From Candidatus Faecousia intestinigallinarum (lineage in GTDB: Bacteria; Bacillota; Clostridia; Oscillospirales; Oscillospiraceae), in assembly GCA_018715805.1 (NCBI GenBank), contig DVKX01000037.1, positions 1 to 45,129 of the forward strand: a stretch of 45,129 nucleotides of DNA, written 5' to 3'. The position numbers and the translations under genes are program-made. The notes under the pieces are model-generated. The model saw only the letters and a program-made list of their open reading frames with translations. It was not told the DNA's origin and did no database searches. The number at the start of each line of letters is the position of its first letter. Position 1 is the stretch's first letter. Of the stretch, positions 39,508 to 45,129 are shown in pieces.

Positions 39508-40616
39508 TACCCTTAAATGAAAACCTGTCCCGGATGCGGCGCAGCGGCATCCGAGCCTATACGGAGTTGGCCAGGGCTGTGCCGGACTGCGTTATGTTAA
39601 CCATCGGCGAACCGGAATTTGCCACGCCTCAGCCCATCCGGCAGGCCGCCTGGGCGGCGCTGGAGGCGGGGCAGACCCACTATGCCCCCAATGCGGGGCT
39701 TTTGGAGCTGCGGCAGGCCATCGCCCGGCAGGAGGGGCGGAAGACATCGGAAATCCTGGTGACGGTGGGAGCGTCCGGGGCGCTGTTCACGGCGCTGCTG
39801 GGCGTATTGAACCCGGGGGATCAGGTGATCGTCCCCATCCCGGCCTTTCCCCTGTATGAATCCATCATTACCATGGCCGGGGCGGAATTGGTGCCGCTGG
39901 ACACCAGCGGGGACGGCTTTCAGATCCGGGAGGCGGCGCTGCTGCCTTTGGTGACGGAGAAAACCAAGGCCATGGTGCTGAATTCCCCCCACAACCCCAC
40001 GGGGGTGGTATATGACCGGGAATCCCTGGCGGCGGTGAAAAAAGCGCTGCTGGGCAAGCCCATTTTCCTGGTGAGCGATCAGGTGTATCAGGGGCTGTGC
40101 CTGGGGGAGATCCCCAGTCTGGCAAAAGACCCGGATTTGCAGGAGCAGCTCCTGCTGTGTCAGAGCTTTTCCAAGCCCTACGCCATGACCGGCTGGCGGG
40201 TGGGCTACCTGGCGGGGCCGGAGGAGGTAATGGGGCGGCTGCTGCTGCTCAGCGCGGCGGAGATCGCCAGCGTACCTACTTTCTTGCAGGCGGCCTGCGT
40301 CACCGCCCTGGAGACGGATAACGCCCTCATGGCGGAAACCTACGCCCAGCGCCGGGAATATGTGTGCCGCCGCCTGCGCGCCATGGGGCTGGATTTTCCC
40401 CGGCCGGAGGGGGCGTTCTATGTGTTTGTGAACATCGCCCGCTTTGGGCTGTCCTCCGATGAATTCTGCCGCCGGATGATCCGGGAGGCGGGGGTGGCCG
40501 CAGTGCCGGGGAGCTGCTTCGGCACGGAGGGGTATCTGCGCCTGTCCTACTGCTGCGCCCAGGAGGCGCTGGAAAAGGGACTGGATAGAATGGAAGCCTT
40601 CCTAAAGCGGCTGTAA
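39504..40616 (+). CDS. patA: PLP aminotransferase, probable N-acetyl-LL-diaminopimelate aminotransferase
   Basis: A 370-residue fold-type I class I/II aminotransferase. The PLP lysine is in SFSKPYAMTGWRVGYL near residues 220-235. Other cofactor contacts are GEPEFATP near 33, NSPHNPTG near 157, and the C-terminal RLSYC Arg for the substrate carboxylate. The start (LNENLSRMRRSGIR) and length fit the PatA/DapX type of Firmicutes. The ATG overlaps the stop of the deacetylase by 4 bases. In the acetylase branch it amino-transfers N-acetyl-2-amino-6-oxopimelate with glutamate. Aspartate aminotransferase-like side activities cannot be excluded. Confidence 0.86.
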   Translation: MIPLNENLSRMRRSGIRAYTELARAVPDCVMLTIGEPEFATPQPIRQAAWAALEAGQTHYAPNAGLLELRQAIARQEGRKTSEILVTVGASGALFTALLGVLNPGDQVIVPIPAFPLYESIITMAGAELVPLDTSGDGFQIREAALLPLVTEKTKAMVLNSPHNPTGVVYDRESLAAVKKALLGKPIFLVSDQVYQGLCLGEIPSLAKDPDLQEQLLLCQSFSKPYAMTGWRVGYLAGPEEVMGRLLLLSAAEIASVPTFLQAACVTALETDNALMAETYAQRREYVCRRLRAMGLDFPRPEGAFYVFVNIARFGLSSDEFCRRMIREAGVAAVPGSCFGTEGYLRLSYCCAQEALEKGLDRMEAFLKRL

Positions 40617-40648
40617 ATACTGCCGGCGGCAAAGCGCCGCGCCGAAAG

Positions 40649-40671
40649 CGCGCCCCATCTTCCGGGGCGCG
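40649..40671 (+). terminator. Terminator of dapL-patA, first of two
   Basis: CGCGCCCC (40649-40656) pairs with GGGGCGCG (40664-40671), flanked by AAA and TTTCCTTTC, 33 bases past the patA stop. Confidence 0.75.
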
Positions 40672-40694
40672 TTTCCTTTCTGCCCAGGTGGAAA

Positions 40695-40733
40695 CGGACT
40701 TCCCGGCCAGCTTTCCGGGAAGTCCGCTTTTTG
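40695..40733 (+). terminator. Terminator of dapL-patA, second of two
   Basis: A 12-bp perfect stem, CGGACTTCCCGG (40695-40706), pairs with 40715-40726 around an 8-nt loop, followed by CTTTTTG on the plus strand. It protects the convergent ABC operon from readthrough; no equally good minus-strand tail is seen. Confidence 0.85.
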
Positions 40734-40793
40734 TTTGTATGGCGGCGCAGGCAGACGCATATGGAAAAGGATGCCCGCATACCCCGGCCGGGT

Positions 40794-41453
40794 TCAGCAG
40801 GACGGGGGATTTTCGTAAATGGTGGTCATTTTTCCCGCGTCCATCTCGTGGAGGGTATCGCAGAGGATGCGGGTATCCTCGGGATTGTGGGAGGCCATGA
40901 GGATGGTCTTACCCTGCTCCTTTAATTCCAGGAACAGCCGCCGCATTTCCTCCACGCCGGATTTGTCCAGGCCGTTCATCGGCTCGTCCAGGATGAGGAG
41001 GGCGGGGTCGTCCATAATGGCCTGCGCAAGCCCCAGCCGCTGGCGCATACCCATGGAGTATTTGCCCACGTGCTTCCGGCTGTCTGGATCCAGCCCCACC
41101 CGGCGGATGGCTTCCCGGATGCGCGCCTTGTCCGCCTTGCCGCTAAGCTCCATAAGATAGCGCAGATTTTGATACCCTGTGTAGTTGGGCAGGAAGCCCG
41201 GCGTCTCAATGATCGCGCCCAGGCGCTTGGGCACCCGCTTGCCGTCTCCCATTTTTTCTCCCAGGACGGTGATGCTCCCCTGGGTCACTGGCAGCAGGCC
41301 GCAGATGCACTTAAAGAGCACCGTCTTCCCCGAGCCGTTCCGGCCGATGATGCCGTGGATTTTCCCGGCCTCAAAGGTTACGGTCACGTCGTCTACCGCC
41401 AGGGTCTCGGCAAATTTCTTGGTCACATTTCGGATCTCAATGGCATATTCCAT
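40794..41453 (-). CDS. ABC-2 type transporter ATP-binding protein (BcrA-like)
   Basis: A 219-residue ATPase. Motifs are Walker A GRNGSGKTVL near 37, Q-loop IIETPGFLPNYTGYQNL, signature YSMGMRQRLGLAQAI and Walker B LLILDEPMNGLD, with the switch His in LMASHNPED. The YSMGMRQR-type signature is typical of the BcrA/lantibiotic-immunity group of ABC-2 transporters. The ATG at 41453 has AAGGAG 8 bases upstream; an in-frame GTG at 41462 sits inside the ribosome site and was rejected. It is the last gene of a three-gene transporter unit with two permeases, 5 bases after the second. Confidence 0.93.
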   Translation of the reverse strand: MEYAIEIRNVTKKFAETLAVDDVTVTFEAGKIHGIIGRNGSGKTVLFKCICGLLPVTQGSITVLGEKMGDGKRVPKRLGAIIETPGFLPNYTGYQNLRYLMELSGKADKARIREAIRRVGLDPDSRKHVGKYSMGMRQRLGLAQAIMDDPALLILDEPMNGLDKSGVEEMRRLFLELKEQGKTILMASHNPEDTRILCDTLHEMDAGKMTTIYENPPSC

Positions 41454-41458
41454 TCTTT

Positions 41459-42295
41459 TCACTCCTTATCCGTTTCCAGATCTACCCGGTGGATGTTCGC
41501 CAGCACCGCCGCCGCCAGGATACACCCCAGCAGGAACGGGGCTGCGGCGGCAAAGGCGTAGGAGGGCAGTCCCTCATTGGACAGACCCATCAGGCTCCTG
41601 TCCATCCAGGACAGGGGCGAGATCCACAGCAGGCGCTTGATGGGGCCGGGGCTTTGGGAAAAAAGGCTCAAAAACAGAGGGATGATCGCCAGCCCAGCCA
41701 CCAGCGTGGTGCCCGTGCCCTTGGGAAAATAGAGGTTGCACGCCATCATCAGCATCCCCAGCAGGAAGCATACGCTGAACATCACCCAGGCCACCCACAG
41801 CGTGGCGGGGATGGGGGCGATATTCTTCATGCAGCCGTAGTTCCCCACAAAGAGTCCATTGTTGGCGGCGGTGGTGAGCACCGGCCCCCAGCTGGCGGTC
41901 CACTGGATGCTGGGCAGCACCAGGAGGAAAGTGAGTAGCCACAATACCAAGGTGAAGATGGCGCTGACCGCCAGAATGTACACGATCTGCCCCGCCGCCC
42001 AAATGCGCTTGCCCGTGCGCTGGAGGACGAACTGCTGATGCCGGGTGCGGAAGGGCGCGTCGATGATGAGGATGATATAGGCCAGAAACACCGGCGTGAT
42101 CAGACCGCTGAGGGAGGGCAGCAGGGGAAAGAGATAGGGGGCGATCTCCGGGTGCCCCAGGGACTGGGCATAGGGGATCAGGTCGTGGTAGGCGTTCCAT
42201 AAATACAGGCACACCGCCACCAGCGCCGCCGCATACTTGGGGTCGGAGCCCCAGCGGAGCAGATTGACCCAGGCCGCCCGCAGGATTCTTTTCAT
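41459..42295 (-). CDS. ABC-2 type permease, second subunit
   Basis: A 278-residue integral membrane protein with about six helices, near residues 21-40, 58-82, 103-128, 165-193, 203-220 and 248-270. A loop at about 140-160 contains NNGLFVGNYGCMKNIAPIP. It starts MKRILRAAWVNLLRWGSD. The ATG at 42295 overlaps the stop of the first permease by 4 bases and follows GGAGG by 8 bases. A much longer ORF in the same frame, extending to 43183, runs through the upstream gene and is not real. It has the general pattern of ABC-2 permeases with bacteriocin/lantibiotic-type ATPases, but I do not recognise a specific family. Confidence 0.85.
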   Translation of the reverse strand: MKRILRAAWVNLLRWGSDPKYAAALVAVCLYLWNAYHDLIPYAQSLGHPEIAPYLFPLLPSLSGLITPVFLAYIILIIDAPFRTRHQQFVLQRTGKRIWAAGQIVYILAVSAIFTLVLWLLTFLLVLPSIQWTASWGPVLTTAANNGLFVGNYGCMKNIAPIPATLWVAWVMFSVCFLLGMLMMACNLYFPKGTGTTLVAGLAIIPLFLSLFSQSPGPIKRLLWISPLSWMDRSLMGLSNEGLPSYAFAAAAPFLLGCILAAAVLANIHRVDLETDKE

Positions 42296-43089
42296 ATTCC
42301 CAGCCTCCTTCTTCCCCGGCGCAGGAAGCCCCAAAGGCACAGCGCCGTCACGGTGAGCAGCCCGGTGCAGCTGACCACTGCGCTGAGCAGGTGATCTTCC
42401 CGGAAAAACTCCCCGGACATATAGTTTTCCAGATACAAAAAGCCGAAAATCGGGTCGTCCGGGAGCAGACCGATCATCATCCTCAGGAAAAAGCGCAGGA
42501 AATAGTACAGCACCACCGGGGAGAGGATGGTCACATAGCTGTTGGGGATCCAGGTGGAGACCAGCAGCGCCGCCGAAGCGGCCATGGCGCAGTCCAGGCC
42601 GAAAACCGTCAGCTGCACGGCGTAGTAGCCTGCCAGACGCCCTTCCCATACCAGATCCAGGTATGTTCCCATCCCCGGACCCAGCACCGTCTGGGAAAAC
42701 CCTGCGGCGGCCATGCCCAGGGAGAAGACCCCGGCGGCCAGCGCCCCCAGCAGGAAGGCGGATAGCGCCGCCGCCACGCCCCGGGAAAGGAGGAGGTTCC
42801 CAACCCCGACACGGGCGGCGGCCTCCTTGGCGAAGCCGCTCTGCGTATCCTGGAGGAAGCTGGCGGCGTACAGGGCGGGCACGATGGCCAGGTAAAGCCC
42901 GTCCAGAGCGGTGATGGAGTGCAGCGCCTGCTGCAAGATCAGGGGCGCGCCCGCGCCCGCTTGCGTCCCGAAGAGGTACTGGGAGGCGTTGAAGCACATA
43001 TATCCCAGCAGCAGCGCCAGGAGCAGCAGCGTTTTTTTCTGAATAAGGCTCCGGCGCAGATCCACCCGGAGCGCCCGGAAGAATTTCAT
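42292..43089 (-). CDS. ABC-2 type permease, first subunit
   Basis: A 265-residue membrane protein with about six helices (the first at about 20-42, the last at about 238-256) and a short cytoplasmic N-terminus, MKFFRALRVDLRRSLIQKK. Two in-frame ATGs exist: the one at 43095 is one base from GGAGG, while the one at 43089 has 7-base spacing and is chosen. It lies 100 bases after the small secreted protein gene, behind a GC-rich hairpin, and overlaps the second permease gene. The likely role is export of, or resistance to, an unknown compound. Confidence 0.83.
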   Translation of the reverse strand: MKFFRALRVDLRRSLIQKKTLLLLALLLGYMCFNASQYLFGTQAGAGAPLILQQALHSITALDGLYLAIVPALYAASFLQDTQSGFAKEAAARVGVGNLLLSRGVAAALSAFLLGALAAGVFSLGMAAAGFSQTVLGPGMGTYLDLVWEGRLAGYYAVQLTVFGLDCAMAASAALLVSTWIPNSYVTILSPVVLYYFLRFFLRMMIGLLPDDPIFGFLYLENYMSGEFFREDHLLSAVVSCTGLLTVTALCLWGFLRRGRRRLGI

Positions 43090-43091
43090 GG

Positions 43092-43109
43092 ACATTCCTC
43101 CTTCGTAAA
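43092..43109 (-). repeat. Leader repeat copy 1 (before the first permease)
   Basis: On the minus strand this reads TTTACGAAGGAGGAATGT and includes the ribosome site. It differs at one base from the copy at 43619-43636 before the secreted protein gene. Confidence 0.7.
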
Positions 43110-43131
43110 GAGTCGTTTTTTAAGGAAATCG

Positions 43132-43157
43132 CCGCCCCGGCTGCCGGACCGGGGCGG
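43132..43157 (-). terminator. Possible attenuator after the secreted protein gene
   Basis: CCGCCCCGG (43132-43140) pairs with CCGGGGCGG (43149-43157) around an 8-nt loop, 33 bases past the secreted protein stop. The minus-strand tail (CGATTTCCTT) is only partly U-rich, so it may reduce rather than block readthrough into the permease genes. Confidence 0.5.
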
Positions 43158-43189
43158 GCCAAAAGGACGTTTTTCAGCCGCAAATGGCT

Positions 43190-43615
43190 TTAGGGATACC
43201 AATAGCCGCCGTAGTTGCCCAACGTACCGCTGCTGTAAGAAGCCAGATTTACTGTCATTTTGGAATTGGTATAGTCATCAAAAGCTTCCCCATAGTAATA
43301 CAGCATATGGGTGCCCACGCCGATGCCGCCGACAGAGGAGCAAATGGTCACGCCGCGATAGTCGTCCACCCAGATGGTGGGTTGATTCACATGGAGGTAG
43401 TCGCCGCCGGTGACCACTACCTCGGCGTGCATATAGGCTTCCCCGGATACTTTAATATTGTTTTTTACTGCACTGCTGTAGCGGGTGCTTTCGCCATTAT
43501 GGATAAAGCTGAAATTCTGCTTTGCAGAGGAGGCGAAAACGCTCAACGCCAGCAGGGGCAGCAGGATCAGCGCCAGGGTCAGCAGGGCGCCCAATCGTCT
43601 CTTTAAGTTCTTCAT
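43190..43615 (-). CDS. Small secreted protein of unknown family
   Basis: A 141-residue protein with a clear type I signal peptide: MKNLKRRLGALLTLALILLPLL, cleavage likely after SVFAS near residue 29. The mature part, about 112 residues, is rich in Ser/Gly/Tyr/Val with alternating patterns typical of beta strands (IKVSGEAYMHAEVVVTGGDY, MTVNLASYSSG). It has a single Cys (near residue 91) and ends in the aromatic stretch GNYGGYWYP. AAGGAGG is 9 bases before the ATG. It sits directly before a BcrA-type ABC-2 transporter and after a lipoprotein gene. I considered the lactococcin 972 class of secreted bacteriocins but the family's motifs are absent. No function can be assigned. Confidence 0.75.
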   Translation of the reverse strand: MKNLKRRLGALLTLALILLPLLALSVFASSAKQNFSFIHNGESTRYSSAVKNNIKVSGEAYMHAEVVVTGGDYLHVNQPTIWVDDYRGVTICSSVGGIGVGTHMLYYYGEAFDDYTNSKMTVNLASYSSGTLGNYGGYWYP

Positions 43616-43618
43616 ACT

Positions 43619-43636
43619 ACGTTCCTCCTTCGTAAA
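43619..43636 (-). repeat. Leader repeat copy 2 (before the secreted protein)
   Basis: On the minus strand this reads TTTACGAAGGAGGAACGT and includes the ribosome site of the secreted protein gene. The other copy is at 43092-43109 with one difference. Confidence 0.7.
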
Positions 43637-43683
43637 TTGTTTTGCTCTTTGTCTGTGTAAACGTACTGCTTTATCTACCAGCC

Positions 43684-43700
43684 GCCGCCGGCACGGCGGC
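43684..43700 (-). repeat. GC hairpin after the lipoprotein gene
   Basis: GCCGCCG (43684-43690) pairs with CGGCGGC (43694-43700) around a GCA loop, 6 bases past the lipoprotein stop. No U-run follows on the minus strand, so it is a weak candidate terminator. Confidence 0.45.
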
Positions 43701-43706
43701 TCGTAT

Positions 43707-44816
43707 TCAGACTTCGTCCCCGGTGACGGCGTCGTAGAGGACGTTGGTAACGGTATAGGCTCCGGTCACCCAGTTGGATTTTTCCCGGACGTAGATGTTC
43801 CACACCGGGTACAGCTTCCAGCCGTCCCCATCCGGGATGTAGTCGTATTCCAGATTTACCTGGAATACTTCCCGCTTCTGCCCGTCCAGCAGATTGCGCA
43901 GCTTTTCCTTTGCCTTGGCCAGCGCTTCCCCCGCTGAGACCGTTTCCGTGGGTTCCTCCAATACCTCCTCCGGTATCCAGAAGCCCATATAACCAAACTC
44001 AAAGATTCCATGCGCATTGTACCAGACCACCAGACTGCTGGCATGATGGACATAGGTTTCCCCAGTCCAGCTGGCCATGCTCATGGGGAAGCCGTCCACG
44101 GCGCAGGCAAACTCAAAGATATAGCATTCATCTTCCTCCGTCCACTCCTGGGGGAGCGGGAGCGTCTCGCCCGGGCGGGTGGGATTGGGGAGGGTTTCCA
44201 GTGCGCCGTGCATCTCCGCCAGCCGGTCTTTACTTAGGTACAGGGTCTCCCGCAGGGCCAAGTCCAGCCCCAGGGTGGCAAAAATCCTCCGGATGTCTGC
44301 CGCGGCCTCCGCCGCCGTGCCAAAATGGAGCTCCGCCGGTTCAAAGAAAAGATCCGACAAGCGCCAGTGGCCATTGCGCCAGTAATCATCCAGACTGCTG
44401 TAAATGGGGTAGTCATAATATGGTTCCATTGCCGTCCAGTCGCTGAACCCTAGATTCCCATAGGGATACCCCTCCATATAGTTGTAGCCCAGCGCTGCGC
44501 CGCTTTCGCAGGTGATATTGATATACGGGGCGTCCACCCAGTCTCTTCCCTCATCCACCGAGGCCACCTTCTGCCCCAGCGCCTCCGCGAAGGCTTCCAG
44601 CTGCTCCCGGGTGAACACCGGCTGGTAGCCGGAGTACACCTTGGGGTGTACCCCATCCTCCGGGGCGATCACGTCCGCGTCGATGATCAGGTTCTCACTG
44701 ACCTCCTCATACACATGGCCGGAGGCAACATCCATCCCCTGGGTTTCCCCCTGGCACCCCGCCAGCAGCGCGAAAAGCACCGCCAGCAGCACACAAAATC
44801 CACGTTTCCCATTCAT
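43707..44816 (-). CDS. Lipoprotein with C-terminal PepSY/YcdB-like region, unknown function
   Basis: A 369-residue protein with a type II signal peptide and the lipobox LLAGC (Cys21), so it should be lipid-anchored outside the membrane. The middle is rich in Tyr/Trp/Asp/Glu (YNYMEGYPYGNLGFSDW). Residues about 295-369 (SAGEALAKAKEKLRNLLDG, VNLEYDYIPDGDGWKLYPVW, VTNVLYDAVTGDEV) have the look of a PepSY/YcdB-type domain: an Ala-rich helix, then a strand leading to PVW, then a DAVTG turn. I do not assign a family. AAGGAGG is 8 bases before the ATG. It is the tandem partner of the gene cut at 44902-45129, which is almost identical in its last 75 residues. The small secreted protein gene is 92 bases downstream. 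Confidence 0.8.
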   Translation of the reverse strand: MNGKRGFCVLLAVLFALLAGCQGETQGMDVASGHVYEEVSENLIIDADVIAPEDGVHPKVYSGYQPVFTREQLEAFAEALGQKVASVDEGRDWVDAPYINITCESGAALGYNYMEGYPYGNLGFSDWTAMEPYYDYPIYSSLDDYWRNGHWRLSDLFFEPAELHFGTAAEAAADIRRIFATLGLDLALRETLYLSKDRLAEMHGALETLPNPTRPGETLPLPQEWTEEDECYIFEFACAVDGFPMSMASWTGETYVHHASSLVVWYNAHGIFEFGYMGFWIPEEVLEEPTETVSAGEALAKAKEKLRNLLDGQKREVFQVNLEYDYIPDGDGWKLYPVWNIYVREKSNWVTGAYTVTNVLYDAVTGDEV

Positions 44817-44901
44817 AACCGTTTGCCCTCCTTATTAGGATTGTCTGTTATTTGTTTTCCTCTTATATACAGCGCGTTCAAAGGAAGCGGGCGGCCCGTA
44901 T

Positions 44902-45129
44902 TCAGACTTCGTCCCCGGTGACGGCGTCGTAGAGGACGTTGGTGACGGTATAAGCACCGGTCACCCAGTTGGATTTTTCCCGGATGTAGATATTCCACAC
45001 CGGGTACAGCTTCCAGCCGTCCCCGTCCGGGATGTAGTCGTATTCCAGATTTACCTGGAATATTTCCCGCTTCTGCCCGTCCAGCAGATTGCTCAGCTTT
45101 TCCTTTGCCTTGGCCAGCGCTTCCCCCGC
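44902..45129 (-). CDS. Second lipoprotein copy, 3' part only (cut by window end)
   Basis: The last 75 codons and TGA of a gene continuing beyond the window. Compared with the last 75 residues of the gene at 43707-44816, I count three differences: Arg to Ser, and Val to Ile twice, all conservative apart from the first. The DNA is also nearly identical. It is a recent tandem duplicate, 85 bases upstream of the first copy's start. The same PepSY/YcdB-like C-terminal region is present. Whether the N-terminus is also duplicated cannot be seen. Confidence 0.85.
   Translation of the reverse strand, partial: AGEALAKAKEKLSNLLDGQKREIFQVNLEYDYIPDGDGWKLYPVWNIYIREKSNWVTGAYTVTNVLYDAVTGDEV

Noticed and set aside
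41459-43183. A 574-codon minus-strand frame covering both permease genes
   Set aside because: Its N-terminal 290 residues are Arg/Gly/Ala-rich out-of-frame translation of the first permease gene. A ribosome site and overlapping stop support the internal ATG at 42295.
43190-43615. Lactococcin 972-type bacteriocin
   Set aside because: The signal peptide and ABC-2 neighbour fit loosely, but the conserved motifs of that family and its large membrane immunity protein are missing.

Overview
The window is a GC-rich stretch of a bacterial chromosome. It most likely comes from a Gram-positive anaerobe of the class Clostridia, in the Oscillospiraceae/Ruminococcaceae neighbourhood of gut bacteria. This rests on four things: strong AGGAGG ribosome sites, sigma-A type promoters with 17-bp spacing, the Firmicute rimP-nusA-ylxR-ylxQ-infB gene order, and an rnfCDGEAB operon beside an acetylase-type diaminopimelate (DAP) locus. 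The genus is inference. No rRNA, tRNA, CRISPR array or transposase gene was seen.

Layout. 1-1000: an edge of foreign character, with the 3' half of an AT-richer MATE transporter gene followed by three hairpins. 1010-6680 (minus strand): nucleoside salvage and catabolism, with tdk, deoC, deoD, a small membrane protein, deoB, cdd and a separately spaced BMP-type nucleoside-binding lipoprotein. 6792-10580 (minus): a heterodimeric ABC exporter. 10635-21360 (minus): the core translation/transcription cluster, running rimP, nusA, rnpM/ylxR, ylxQ, infB, rbfA, nrnA, truB, ribF, then rpsO with its own promoter, then pnp behind a long stem-loop leader. 21453-21572: an unrecognised 39-codon ORF. 21746-26690 (plus): an SDR oxidoreductase, then a MarR regulator whose promoter carries a palindrome, followed by a second heterodimeric ABC exporter. 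26691-30038 (minus): a three-gene unit with a cytoplasmic ParB-like/BMP fusion, a metallophosphoesterase and a DUF2461 protein. 30042-31570 (minus): a Nudix hydrolase and a lipid kinase. 31647-32108 (plus): a CrtO-like acyltransferase homologue. 32216-37300 (plus): the Rnf complex, then a 52-residue Cys-rich peptide gene. 37600-40616: divergent dapH and dapL-patA. 40794-45129 (minus): a BcrA-type ABC-2 transporter with two permeases, a small secreted protein of unknown family, and a tandem pair of nearly identical lipoprotein genes, the second cut by the window end.

How it works together. The deo/tdk/cdd set takes up and breaks down (deoxy)nucleosides to ribose and deoxyribose phosphates. Rnf couples ferredoxin and NAD to ion transport. 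DapH, the deacetylase and the aminotransferase together would carry tetrahydrodipicolinate to LL-diaminopimelate. The two exporter pairs each combine one consensus and one degenerate ATP site.

The least explained loci are the ParB-like/BMP fusion operon and the secreted protein/ABC-2/duplicated lipoprotein block at the right end. They are the best candidates for undescribed biology here.
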